Assembly (NCBI GenBank): GCA_036426205.1
Contig: WSYH01001247.1
Location: 1 to 64,000, forward strand
From: Ascaphus truei
Taxonomy: Eukaryota; Chordata; Amphibia; Anura; Ascaphidae
Reading direction: 5' to 3'
DNA length: 64,000 nt
The notes beneath the pieces are model-generated. The model worked only from the letters and a program-made list of their open reading frames with translations. It was not told the DNA's origin and made no database searches. A program made the translations under genes and the position numbers. Shown here piece after piece: positions 22,801 to 34,511 of this stretch (within the stretch, counting starts at the first letter, position 1; each line of letters opens with the position of its first letter).

Positions 22801-23887
22801 CGTCCATGGTCACACATATCAATGGATTTTATTGTGGAGTTGCCAAGGTCCAAATGGATGAATACGATTTTAGTGGTGGTGGATCGTTTTTTCTAAGATG
22901 GTCCACTTTATCCCTCAAAGGACTTCCCACCTCACCCGCCTGCTGATATCTTCACTGATCACATCTTTCGCATTCATGGTATTCCTTCGTCCATCGTGTC
23001 TGACAGAGGATCACAGTTGTATCCAGATTTTGGAGAACTTTTACCAAAAGACTAGGGATCTCTTCTTCTTTTTCCTCAGATTACCATCCCAGTCCAATGG
23101 TCAAACAGAAAGGGTCAATCAGTCCCGGAAAAATACCTGAGGTGTTTCATTTCCAATTATCAGGATGATTGGGCAAAACTTTTGCCATGGGCCGAATATG
23201 CTTTTAACTCCGTACAACGAGTCACCCCGAGAGTCGCCATTTTTCATCAATTACGGTTTTTATCCCCCAGGTCTTCCGTCTCAACATTCCTTCGGGTCCC
23301 GGCTGTAGATGACGTGTCACTTCTGCAATCAGCATGGTCCAGATTCAGTCTGCTCTTTACCGCCTCTCCAAAGGGCCAAACATCAGGCAGATTCGCCAGA
23401 CGCGTCCGGCACCCAGATACAAGCCAGGGGATATGGTAGGCTGTCCTCAAGAAACATTTATTTGAAGGGTACCTTCCCCAAAAAAAATGGCGCCGAGGTT
23501 CCTGGGCCCTTTTCGATAAATGAACAGATTAATCCGGTAGCATTCCGGCTTAAACTTCCCGACGAATAAGATACCAAACGTGTTTCACACATCTCTACTT
23601 AAGCCTTGTATCCAGTCATTTTTTTCCCCAACCAAACCGTAGGCCTGAATCCGGTTATTACCCAGAAAGGGAAGAATATGAGGTCTAGTCCCCTGCTCGA
23701 TTTCTCGCAATCCAGGGGTCAAATGCAGTTCCTCGTTGCACTGGAAGGGTTCGGCCCAGAAGAGAAAGGTCTTGGGTTCCACTTCGTGATATCCACGCCC
23801 CGGTTTCTGAAGGACTTTCAGGAAGAGAAGTTTCCAAAACAAACATTTAAAGGACCGTCCCGAGGCCGTTCCTGAAGAGGGGGGTAC
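19829..23887 (+). pseudogene. Gag-Pol remnant of the gypsy element
   Basis: Motifs in order across shifting frames are: gag (FRQVFDSPARREV near 20090; EPMQLG near 20468); protease (FIDSGAGGNF near 20730, then VVLSSDN); and RT (MDEYIQRELKKGFIRPS near 21240, SKVDLRG, then YLDDILI near 21625). RNase H follows (EVDASDSG near 22065, LTDHKNL near 22280). Integrase comes last: Cys pair HACSVC near 22725, [13 protein letters not shown] near 22810, SDRGSQL near 23000 and QSNGQTERVNQ near 23090, which carry the expected acidic residues. There are many stops and indels, and no intact protein. Confidence 0.85.
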
Positions 23888-24783
23888 TGTAAGGAATCTG
23901 TGTGTCTAAGCGCCGTCAGCGGACCCATTACTCACCTCCCGTGGTACTCAGGCGTCCAAGCGTCTGCAGCGCCAATTCCCAAATACCTCCGTTGTCTGCC
24001 ACTGGCACTCTGGCTCCTCGCCATCACAGGATTGCACCAACACGAAGAGGTGCTTGTTGAACCGCGCTCTGGGTGTGTCCCCAGCTCTGCGCTCTATCGG
24101 CACACGTGCATCTGTCTCTGACCCCATGCGCATATGTGGTCAGTCACCGAATCCACGCGCACACGCACGCCATCTCCAGACGTTATGTGCATGCATTCCC
24201 AGCTTACAGAGCACACGCCAACAGAGCACTTTTAATTGCTCTGCAGTGAGGCGGCGTCCCCCAAGACATCACACAGTCCATGCAAATCAAATAACTACAC
24301 TCAGCTGGGCTGTAACACCTCCCTCCTATCAGGAGGACATTTGCAGTCCTCCAGGCCTGCACCATCTTCCATGGGCCGTCCAGCTTTATTATGCCTGTGT
24401 TTCCATCACTCGTCGCTCGACATAGTTCTGTATGGAAGCATTGGTAACTCTCTCAGTGACCCTCAGGTATTGACGCGGATTGGACGACTACCCCTTCTGG
24501 CTCTCGACTTCGGCTCTCTCTACGGACTTCGTGTTTTGGCGTCTCTGTAAACACGCTTGTTACCTTCGACCATCCACAACCTCCAATCCCCTGATCTTGG
24601 CAACGGCAAATATACTAATCCTCTCTACCGGTACCGGCAAGTATGTCTTCATTACTATACCGGCCTGGCAACATAACACAACAATCCGGACAGCGTCCCT
24701 TGATGCGGGGGGGTGAGTGTCCTACGTCCAACATCCAGCACAGGGACGGGTCATGCGTATGGCGGGCAGCACCGGCGTTAACA
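23888..24783 (+). repeat. 3' LTR of the gypsy element
   Basis: A GAGGGGGGTAC polypurine tract precedes TGTAAGGAATC at 23888. The LTR ends CGGCGTTAACA at 24783 (896 bp). The following 145 bp up to 24928 show nothing recognisable. Confidence 0.85.
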
Positions 24784-24928
24784 AGGGAGAGACAAACAAA
24801 CAGGATCTGCAGCCAGGTGAGAAAGTGCAGAATTTAACTCTGCTCAAAACCACTGGGAGGGACAAATATACCAACACAGGGTGGAAGGAGGCTTGGTGCT
24901 CAACGGGGGTGCGAATTATATAAAGGCA

Positions 24929-25633
24929 AGTGGAGAGGAAAGAATCCCTATTGTGTGGCACTAAAGAGAGTACACCCTAATTAAAAATTAGATTTTATTA
25001 TTAAACTGATTTTTAAAAATAAATAGTTTGGAAAAAGCACCATACACAAACAAACAGAAAATAATTAAAGGACGGAAGAGGGTGTGGAAGGGTGTTTAAT
25101 AGAGGGGTTTTATATATATACTTTAATTAAGCCTTCAGTGAACCATATGATCTGTGTGGTCTCTATCAAAAATCTTCTGGAGTAGGAGTAATAAGCAGTT
25201 AGATGCAGGCTGTCTGCTGAATGCAAATAAGGCGGTCGTAGAATGGCTGAGATGAACAGCCATACGGCACTTTTAAGCAACAGAGCGTGCATTCAACTGT
25301 CTAATGTTAGTTGGGTATACACAAATGTAGATAGTATGAGAGAGACTAAACCTGGTGCGATGCTTGTGCTGCCCACGCCGCACGAGTCTTACGAAGCATC
25401 TCAGACAAAGTATAGCCCACACCTCACGATGAGCCGACGTCAACGTCGGTGACGTCAGCACGTACCACTAGTATGTGTCACCGTTAACTGGTAATAGGGG
25501 GCACTCAATTATTTGTTTTTGTGTTATGGGATTTCTCCAAACAGTTTTTTAATGCAGGTTTATAATAAAAATAATTCTAATTAGGGTAGGTGTACTCTTT
25601 TAGTGCCACCACTAGGGATCTCTTCTCTCCACT
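24929..25633. repeat. Foldback element with terminal arms of about 80 bp
   Basis: AGTGGAGAG at 24929 pairs with CTCTCCACT at 25625-25633. Pairing continues inward through TGGCACTAAA.GAGTACACC and CCTAATTA. The interior of about 540 bp contains a CGACGTCAACGTCG palindrome (25436-25449) but no coding sequence. Confidence 0.85.
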
Positions 25634-26710
25634 TTCGTCATTGGGGAGACAACTCTTCTGGTCGACAAAAATAAGGAGGAGAATGATGAGAAGAGGCCTT
25701 AAGGGTCAAATACACTCTGCTTGCAAATATCCAATCTCATGTATACGAGACCAGCATAAAGAAGATGAGACGAGAATTGGAGGAAAATATGGAACGTGCG
25801 TGAGGTTAGTACTGGACAGTAACGGAGGTTAAAGTGTGTTAAGAAAACTGTAACGTACCGTAAAGATTATTCCTGTCATTACAGAGCGTACCATATGATA
25901 AGGGGCGTTGTAACAAGATCAAAGAGTGTCCAGACCCAGGCAGGGATCGACAGTGGAGAATTCCACGGATTGCATCTTCACTGACGAGCTACGTATCGCT
26001 GGAGAGAGAATTTGCACTTTTGAAGTTCCACAAATAAGGTCGCATATCTAGTTCGCGTCCCAAACACACCCAGTGAAGATGCATGTGGCGGTGACTCCTC
26101 TAGGGTGGACCAGGGATGGCATCGTCATCTTTGGAGTTAAAATAAGTTCACACGCTTGCTGTATGCACTGTTACTGTACTAGTGTGACAGTTTTTGAGCA
26201 CTTTTATTTTCTGTGTATAGGAATATGAAAAATAAAGCTTTTTTCCAAGAAGCAATTGTGCCTGAGATTGTTGGCAATACATCACAGTGAGTTCCAAGAT
26301 GGTCACCGTTTCTAACCAGGGACAACGATCCGAAGCACCACGCGTACAACAGCGCATATTCTTGAGTGGCGGTGGTACTCAACTGGAGAGAAGCAGCCGC
26401 AGAGGAGTAAGTGCGGGTAACCGTACGTGTCTCATTTTTTCCCACTGTTTTTACGTGTACTGTATCTCTTAACCCAGTCCTTTTTCCCCCCACTCCAATG
26501 AACAGATCGCCAGACTTCATCATCGAGAATGTCTGGCATCAGCTGAAGGACCATATCCGAGAAACGAATCGATGAAACCATCAAAAAGAAGATGAGTTGG
26601 GCAACGGGCATAATGAGGTTTTGGAACGATAATCCCAGTGGAACGATTGACATAAATAATATTGACCATATTGCAGACTGTGTTGCCCTATGTGATCGCG
26701 CGTAATGGGC
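25634..26710 (+). pseudogene. Tc1/mariner-type transposase remnant
   Basis: Three catalytic blocks of the IS630/Tc1 DDE family are readable. They are IFTDE (first Asp, 25983), RDNDPKH (second Asp, 26321) and SPDFIIENVWHQLKDHIRE (Glu codon 26525-26527). A C-terminal tail in another frame follows to about 26705. Between the second Asp and the Glu lies a 99-bp GTAAGT...AACAG segment (26407-26505) that looks like an intron; without it the spacing is exactly 34 residues, the Tc1 value. A TGA at 26363 and frame changes show decay. The first 300 bp are not recognised. Confidence 0.7.
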
Positions 26711-28534
26711 AAGCATCAGGAAGGTAGTATGGTTATAGTACTGTCACTGTCGTATGGTGTACTGGTAAGTAAGTATGATATAGGTAAGTATGGCAAAAGA
26801 TTTTCTTCCTGAGGAGAGCAGCACTAGCCACTGGTACAAAGCAATTAACAGTAGCTACAGTATACAGTAGTCAGTCATATCAGACTAGTTTGACAGTACT
26901 ATCTGCATTCTGTAGTCAATATGGAGTAGCTACTGTATACGACACAATGCAATAACCTACAGTATGCAACAACTGCACTCATTTTGTATTTTCTTGTCTT
27001 TTCAGAAAAAAAGGATGGGACTATGAAGGGGCGGCGGTATCATGGTATAAAGTTTGTTTATTGTGTGTGACAGTTAAGTGGATCTAAACTGCGTCATGAT
27101 TTACACAAAAAACCTCCCCTCTCAATGAACTACACAGAATGAGGAAGAAGATAAGACGGAAAATTTGTATTACTGTTTTTATATTATCAATGTGGCATTA
27201 TTCCTGATATCCACCGGCCCTCAATCCTTCATCCCCCCCCCTCTCTCAATGATATTTGTATTTTTCTTTCCTGATAAAATAAAATACATATTTAATTACA
27301 TTAAGCTTTTATTTCTTGACTTTAAATTCACTGAATGGTGTGGGGGGGGATTCTCAAGAAGACATACAGTTTTAATAATTGGTTAACTTTTTGAAATATG
27401 GTTACATAATCAGATTAACATAAGGGAAACAACAATAGGAAAATTAACGAATGGTGTGAGAGAGGTTGAAAAGCACAATGACAAGCTTTAAAACGGAATG
27501 ATTCTGGAGAGGGTCGATAAGAGGTTGTAATCTTGAGCGAGCCCGGGTGTGTGCCTGCGGGGGGGGGGGGGGGGGGGTTTAGAAAACTGCATGAAGGATT
27601 AGCTGTATGTGTTAAAACATGACATATTTTCAACAGGCAGGTCATCATAATAATTTGATCCCCACACCCCCAAACACATAAAAACCACACAAATCAACCA
27701 TGTGCAGTCAAATGCACAGTGTCGCAGTCAAAAGCTACAGCACAGATTGAATATCGTAATATCAAGATGGTTTAGGCAGGCTTGTGGAGAAAATAAAAAT
27801 AGAAAATGACGAGAAAAAAAAAATATTTTTTTTTTGGTTACTCACTCTTGAAATTCGCAAGCAAGCATTGGTGAAGTTATAGACGCATGCGCAGTAATCA
27901 TCAGCTAGCAAGCAGGAATGTGATTGAAACCAGAAAGACACATATTCAAAGGAATGGTATGGGAGAGGTGTACTGTACTGTTGATAAGATAAGAAGTTGA
28001 AATACTGCAGTGCAGTAAATTAGACTGTGTGTGTGCGGGGGCGAGCGAGGGGAGCGCTGTATATGCCGAAATGTGATACTGTTACAGTACATGCCTATGC
28101 GTTTCAACAATGTTCAAATGAGACATACTGTACAGCACTGCACATGCATGTATAAATATGCAAATTTACAATTACTGCACACGCAGACTGTGTACTGACG
28201 TACTGTAGGTTGAACTGCTAAAGTATTAGACTTTGAAGACAACAGCTCGCGAACGCCCCCCTGAGTTTTTAGACGGTATTGCAGACAGCGCTAATAAAAT
28301 GCTAATATTACGAGCTACGAGCGCTAAAATACCGGAACATATTCCAGAAAAAAAAAATACTGCATCTGCCCGCGGTTATCAGAGTTGCGCCGATACGGCC
28401 GCATTAGGATAAAGGCAGCCGCAGCTGTACATGGAGCCCATATAAGCTAATGCTTGCTGTTCACTCAGCTTTAAAAGCACAGCATGGGAATCAGATGTAA
28501 AGCCAGAGAAACCATTCACAGACATGTTTCAACC
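26711..28534. other. Non-coding stretch with simple repeats
   Basis: No gene was recognised. It holds ACTGTA/TACAGT-rich sequence (26730-26960), a G-run of about 18 at 27560-27577 and A/T-runs near 27810-27835. Some of the 3' part may belong to the following palindromic element. Confidence 0.5.
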
Positions 28535-28850
28535 TTAATGGGAATCATCAGTGTGAAGTTGGTTGTACTGCTAGCTTTGCATTTTCAAGACTTTAGGGTT
28601 TACCATCACGTTTTAAGTTATGGTGGGTGAAAGAGGCAACAAGAAACATCCACCGTATTGCATATAGCAACTAAAAAGATCACTTGTGAGCACATTCACA
28701 TGTGATCTTTTTATTTGTTATATGCAATACGGTGGAGGTTTCTTGTTGCCTTTTTCACCCACCATAACTTATATAATGTGTGGTTGAAAGCTATTCCAAC
28801 TTACCATTACAAAGCCAATATAACCAGTTTCACACTGAAGAGCCTCAAAA
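28535..28850. repeat. Long palindrome, centre near 28692
   Basis: The inner arms (28614-28690 and 28695-28771) are nearly perfect complements around a tiny loop. Weaker outer pairing extends to about 28540 and 28845 (CAGTGTGAAGTTGGTT against AACCAGTTTCACACTG). The segment GATCACTTGTGAGCACATTC recurs inverted near 29052-29075. A reverse-strand CTGATGA...GAAAC motif lies at 28526-28551. Confidence 0.88.
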
Positions 28851-29156
28851 GGGCAAAATAGCGGTCTGTGAGTAGGGTTACTGGCTATGCACCTTTTAAC
28901 CCAAAATGTGCTGAAAAGCTGTGTAATGTGGCAGGCATAGGTTAAAATGAACATGAAGTAAAAGGTGACCCTGTGTGCTCATTTGCATGTCAGTGGAAGC
29001 ATTGTATGCTAAGAGATAATAGGGAAAAGCAGGGTTGCATGCAGTCTGGGACATGTGAATGTGCTCACAAGTGATATTTGTATTTGACGCACGCGCAGAG
29101 TGTGTGTGTGTGTGTGTGTGTGTGTTGTGTGTTTGTGTGGGGGTGAGTATATGTAT

Positions 29157-30048
29157 ATCTATATATATATATACATGTGAGGTATCGTAACCGTGTTAGC
29201 CGAGCTTCAAATCAAAAAATAAATAGATGTACCTTTCTGTGGCTAACGAAATGCTTTAATTTGTGCGAGCTTTCGAGATACACTGATCTCTCTTCTTCCC
29301 GATGTTACAATAAATGAAGCAAGGATAAACTTGAAACCAGTGTCTCTTGGAATGTTATCTGTGCTTGTCCTTCCCCCCGTGTGGATGTGTTTATGGCTAG
29401 AGTGTCAAAGGGTAACTGAAAGCAAGTGAAAAAGAGTGTGTATGTGTATACAGTGTGAATAAAAATGAATGGAGAGCCCACATAATAAACAGTGCTCTAC
29501 ACCAGGTGTGTGTGGATTGATAGTGATAGAAATGGGTGTGGGTGGGTGTGGAAATGTGAGAGTTTGTAGCACACACAGCTGTCTCTCACACATACTAATA
29601 CTCCTTATTTCTCCATCCATATACACCAATAGGGACCACATAGTATCCACACCCACTTTTAGTTGTGCTACAAACTCTCACATTTCCACACCCACCCACA
29701 CCATTTATATCCCTCTCACTTCACACACACCTTGTGTAGAGCACTGTTTATACTGTGGGCTCTCCATTCATTTTTATTCACACTGATACACATACACACT
29801 CTTTCTTCACTTGCTTTCAGTTACCCTTTGACACCTCTAGCCATAAAACACATCCACACGGGGGAAGGACAAGCACAGATAACATTCCAAGAGACACTGT
29901 TTTCAAGTTATCCTTGCTTCATTCATTGTAACATCGCCGGAAGAAGAGATCAGTGTATCTCGAAAGCTCGCACAAATAAAAGCATTTCGTTAGCCACAGA
30001 ACGGTATCATCTATTTATTTTTTGATTATATATATATATATATATATC
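29157..30048. repeat. Large imperfect palindrome with arms of about 390 bp, bounded by (TA)n
   Basis: Left and right halves pair around 29618: ATCAAAAAAT at 29211 with its complement at 30017-30026, and GAATGGAGAGCCCA at 29467 with its complement at 29756-29769. TA-rich tracts flank both ends (about 29157-29173 and 30027-30048), as if it inserted into an AT microsatellite. A (GT)n tract lies just upstream (29099-29124). Frames on both strands are mirror artefacts. Confidence 0.9.
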
Positions 30049-30430
30049 GACAAATGCACTCGCCCCCTCACCTGGGGCAACTGCATTTTGCCCGCTGTCG
30101 AGTGCTTACCGGCAGCGTGGTACAGTGTCTCCCGGCATTTTCCGGCAAGTCCTGTGTCTCCCCATGAAAATAAGTGTGTGGCGTCAAATGACGCAGCGTT
30201 GCCATGACAACGGATGCTAAGTGGCGTCATGCGGTGTCACGTTGCCATGGCAACTCGACGTCATGTAGCGTCCCATTGTCATGGCAACGCCGCGCAGCCA
30301 TATTCACGGGAGTTGGAGGGGGAGTGTGACGTGGGGTGTCATGGTATCTCTGGGTTGCTACTTCTCACACCTTCCAGCTTGTCAGCAGGAAAAGGCTTGG
30401 GTATAATATAACACTCCAAGGGAATAGAGT
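30049..30430. repeat. Sequence with repeated GTTGCCATGGCAAC boxes
   Basis: Several copies of a self-complementary box (GTTGCCAT.G.CAAC) occur between 30200 and 30295, interspersed with TGACGTCAT-like sites. It begins with a stem TCGACAAATGCACTCG/CTGTCGAGTGC (30046-30110). Similar boxes recur in the hAT MITE at 49450-49500. No gene was recognised. Confidence 0.6.
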
Positions 30431-32420
30431 GTCAGCAATTCGCACCTAACACAGTGTCAGGGGAGACACTTTTTTAGCAGGATCATGCATTGAGCAAAAC
30501 GAGCTAATGAAATAAATTGTACATTTTTTCACAGGAAAAGGCAAACACACAATGTTACACAAACTACAGCAAAAATACATACTTACTTGGGAATTGGGGT
30601 TGAAAAACTATACTTTCCTAGGTGTAGGGGCTTATCAATCCAAATCTTACCCGAAAAAGTCTTGGAACTGAAATCAACCTGGAGTTCCAAACGCCACAGC
30701 TCCCCTCTCTCCAAAGGGCTGGAATTCACTTGGTGCTTAGAATCTTAGAAAACTTTGAGAGACCTTGGAGAACACTGAAAAACCACTCTATTTAATGGGC
30801 GCAAGGGGTTATAATACCTCTGACTTTCATTAAGAAAATACTATAGCCCAATCCAAAGCGTGAGAAATTTCTCTGTTACCAATCAGACAAGCTGGTAGAC
30901 ACAACAGGGTTACCTGGAAATCTGAATGAACCAAGGGGCATGGGCAATTTGGCACCTCTGACCCTGGTTCACTCAATGCCCCCCGCGGTGACAGGCTCCT
31001 GACAGTCTGGTGGGGCAAATGGACATGCAAATAGCGTCCATTGATCTCAGGACGTAGATACTTGTCCTTCCTTCCTGTCCAAATGGTCTTGACACCTCAG
31101 ACACATCCTCTGTGGCTTTCATCTCCACTGTATGAGTAGACACAGTGACACCCAAGTTGGTAGCCAACTGGCTCACTCAGAACACTGGCCCTGAAAATCC
31201 CAGCTCATCTCTGTGCACAAACAGATATGTTCTAAAACACACTGTTCCATAAAATATACACTTTAAAAATATTCGAAGTCTTTTGGTTATGGTAAATAGA
31301 ATAAGAAGCTGCACGTTATTTCTTACTAGCCATATTCCCCACACTCTATACAATAAACTTAGGACTGGACTTTTAAAAGTCCCCTCACAACCTTGTAGAT
31401 GATTGGAGTACCCTCAGAACCCCTATACTGGTTCTGGTGACCTGGGCATTAACTGGGTATTCCCATTACCTAGGGATCCCTTGACTGGCTCAGGGACACC
31501 TCAGATCCCTGTGCCCCTTTTACCTTTCTGGTCTGTGCTGAAGCAGGGATCCCTAGTGGCGAGTCGCGCAAGCGTTTTCAAGGGGAGATATTACTGAGAA
31601 AATGTGTCTACATGCAGCAAGGTATCCGATTCCTGGGTATATTTTTAGGGGAACCAGCAACTCTGGGCCCTGACTAGATAGACACAATCTGACAACACTT
31701 TCTCCGCAAAGCCCCTCCCTGAAACTCATACCACAGCAATTCCGGCTTGCTGGCATCCCTGGAAAGGTAAAAACACAAACATTCTTTATTGTCGCATAAT
31801 TACAAGCAATGCTTTTACAACAGTTGGAACCAAACGCTGACACTCCTGAACCCCAAAACATGGATCAGAGGTAACCAAACGGGCTTAACCTTCTTGAGTG
31901 AGCCAGGCTACCTCTTTACCGTCACACTCTGCCATGTCAAAAGAGGTCAGAACAAACCCTTTGATGCGTGCAGACATTCTGGCATCTCTCTGAAGTTTGA
32001 GAAATAACGGAAACCCCCAACCTGTGTGTGTCTTAGAACAGCTCAATCTGTGTCTGCATCCAGTTCTTGAGGGGAATGGATCTGTATACCGGGGTGTTAT
32101 GAGAGTCTCTTGCGGGAGACAAAGTTCCTGGGTCCGGCTTACAGCAGGACTCTGAGTGGAGTAGTGGAATTAAATCCCTGTCTGTGTGACGGGCCTGGTT
32201 CCATATGCTCTGGTGCGACCTGAGCCAAGAAACCAAGCCAAAGCAACCAACAACTTTTTGAAGAATTTCTTCAGTCAACAGCTTCTGCCTGCCGCACAAA
32301 GCTAATCCCTTTAACCCTTGCCATCTAACCAATGGAGGGCGGTAACCGGACTAGCAGGACAGCCTCTACCGGTACCGGAAACACCGTCATATTTGGAGGC
32401 GCTGCTGAGATCTGTAACAG
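30431..32420. other. LTR-like sequence related to the intron-2 solo LTR
   Basis: The start TGTCAGCAATTCGCACCTAA, then TTGAGCAAAA and AGGCAAACACACAA, parallels the first 130 bp of the solo LTR at 42905 in order and spacing. The far end is unresolved: candidates are near 32388 (CCGTCA) or 32418 (CTGTAACA). No target duplication was found and no gene is visible in it. Confidence 0.4.
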
Positions 32421-33541
32421 GGCATGCTTTCACAAAGCTGGAAGTAATAAGGTACGCTTCCAGAACAAGTGCTAATGAAGGAGGGAGGCTAGGTCTGGTG
32501 TCCAGGAGACCCCGGCATACCATAACCAGGGACCAATTTCCCTGCCATGGAACTATGCTTTAGACTGCCCTATCGGGTGAATGGTTTGGAGACAAGGGCT
32601 ATTGCTGTTCTAAGTCGCCCAGAGGCGGGTAGTTGGGATGCCTAAAGGGGGTGCTCTGGTTAACTGAGTCCCAGGGACCTCTGGAGAGGATCCGCGATAC
32701 TGGCAGCCGAGTGGGGCGGTGTATGGGTACTGCATAGGGAGTATCTTAGGAGGGGTGCCTGACGTACAAGGTGCCTGAACCTCTGCTAGAAGAAGCCCAG
32801 ATTACTACTAGCTCTAGCTAGTACTCTGGGCTGTAGCCAAATCAGGGAACCACAGAATGCTTGCAATGGACTGTAATCGTGTGCAGTGTATCGAAATGGA
32901 GCTTTGCTAGCCTTGGGTACAACCTACTCTTGGTAGACCGCAACCATGTGCTGTACAGATCCACAAGAAATTAGTTCCCGCCAGAATCACGTAGACCGCG
33001 TGGTCCAGTTGCAAAATACAGAGAATTGTGTTGCCGCTTTATTATGGAGTGGTGCGAAAACCATGGTCATGCCCTTTTTGTGCTGCTTAGGACTTCTGGT
33101 TCCACCAGAGGGAGCAGACAGTGAGGACATTGTGCTTATGGGTGGGGCTGCAGACGACGTGCCTGCTCTTCAGATCGAGGAGCCTGTCATACGGTCCAGG
33201 TTCAACCAGTATGTGAACTGTTTCAAAATGGCGTCCGGCTTCCCGCTGACGGCCATGAGGTTGTGCTCAGTGTGGGTGCTGAACCACGTGCTACTGGGTG
33301 CACCCTACTCCCGGGGACTTGGGATCCACCTGTGGCGCAAAAACCAGGACTCCACCCCAGCGATGTGACTTGTGCAGTAAGGAGCCCAGGTCACGCCCAC
33401 TCCCCAAGGTGCGGAGCTAACTACTTTCTGGCCACGCTACCAGGATCTATGGACTTTGATTTCAAGGATCCGACCGGGTCTGATACTGAGCCAGATGATT
33501 ATGAGCCTACCTTGCCGTTGGCGATCAGAGAGGGTCTAAGG
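32421..33541 (+). other. Unrecognised sequence, possibly retroelement interior
   Basis: It contains open frames at 32946-33368 and 33263-33541, the latter acidic (DPTGSDTEPDDYEPTLPL). No domain is identifiable. The reading frame breaks exactly at the hAT MITE insertion, and sequence of similar type resumes at 34512, which suggests one older element was interrupted. Confidence 0.35.
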
Positions 33542-34503
33542 CAGGCCTGCACAACTCGTAACGTGAGAAGGGCCGAACTGTTCCAAGGGAAAAAAAATTG
33601 GGCCGCACGGGTAAAATCATCATCATCATCATCTCTACTCCAGCACCTCATCATCATCATCCTCATATATCTCCCCCAGCACCCCTCATCATCATCCTAT
33701 CTCCCCCAGCACCCTTCATCATCATCCTCATATCTCCCCCAGAAACCCTCACTATCAACCTTTGCGATACTCCCTATCTATCTATCATACCCCCATCTCT
33801 CCCCCTCACCCACACACATAATACTCCCCCTCCACATCAAACACACAATGCCCCCCTGCACACCACACACATCCCACCCCCCTGCACACCACACACATCC
33901 CACCCCCCCTGCACCTCACATCCCTCTCCCCCCTACACCTCACATCATTCATCCCCCTGCACCTCACATCATTCATCCTCCCTGCACCTCCCATTATTCT
34001 CCCCCCTGCACCTCCCAAAACTCTCATCAAGCCCCCAGCACCTCACATCAAACCCCCAGCACCTCACATCAAGCCCCCAGCACCTCACATCAAGCCCCCC
34101 TGCACCACACATCAACCCCCCCTGCACCACACATCAAGCCCCCCAGCACCTCACATTAACCCCCCAGCACCTCACATTAAGCCAGTAAATACCTCTGCCG
34201 TCCAACAGCGGAGGAGTGCACGCCACGCTCTAGCAGCAGCGCAGAAGTGCCTCAATGCTGAGCAGCTCTGTACTCTGCGAGGGGGAAGAGCGGGCTCGCG
34301 GGGGAGGGAACAGCGGCTCACGGCTAGGGTACAGCGTGCCTCGGCGCGGGATTGTGACAGCGAGCTCCGCGGTATAGTATCACTGGCTCGCAGGGGGGGC
34401 GCTGAGAGTGGACTCGGGAGGGAGGGGGAGAGCGAAGCCGCCCGCGCCGCACAGTGATGCAGTGGCCGCATGCGCCCCGCGCTGCCGCGGTTGTGAAGGC
34501 CTG
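33542..34503. mobile_element. hAT-type MITE, copy A (962 bp), expanded by simple repeats
   Basis: The termini are CAGGCCTGCACAAC (33542) and GTTGTGAAGGCCTG (ending 34503). They are flanked by a perfect 8-bp target duplication GTCTAAGG (33534-33541 and 34504-34511). The same termini and layout occur in copy B at 49252-49680. The interior contains an (ATC)n tract, a CACCTCACATCA minisatellite and a GC-rich right part. There is no transposase. Confidence 0.92.
33617..34180 (+). repeat. (ATC)n and CCCCCAGCACCTCACATCA minisatellite
   Basis: An ATC trinucleotide tract (33617-33660) grades into tandem units of 19-24 bp with consensus CCCCC(A/T)GCACCTCACATCA. The Pro/His/Ser-rich frames through it are artefacts of the repeat. 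Confidence 0.92.
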
Positions 34504-34511
34504 GTCTAAGG

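Larger units (their letters stand above)
19240..24783 (+). mobile_element. Ty3/gypsy LTR retrotransposon, ordinary domain order, decayed
   Basis: Two related LTRs bracket a gag-pol remnant whose motifs run gag, protease, RT, RNase H, integrase. That is the standard Ty3/gypsy order and contrasts with the Gmr1-like copy at the start of the window. LTR divergence and many frame breaks indicate an old insertion. Confidence 0.85.

Noticed and set aside
30431..32420. Complete LTR with defined ends
   Set aside because: The start resembles the intron-2 solo LTR, but no matching end or target duplication was found, so it is left as LTR-like.
33263..34188. Pro/His/Ser-rich frames as a secreted or mucin-like protein
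   Set aside because: The biased part lies wholly in the CACCTCACATCA minisatellite of a hAT MITE.
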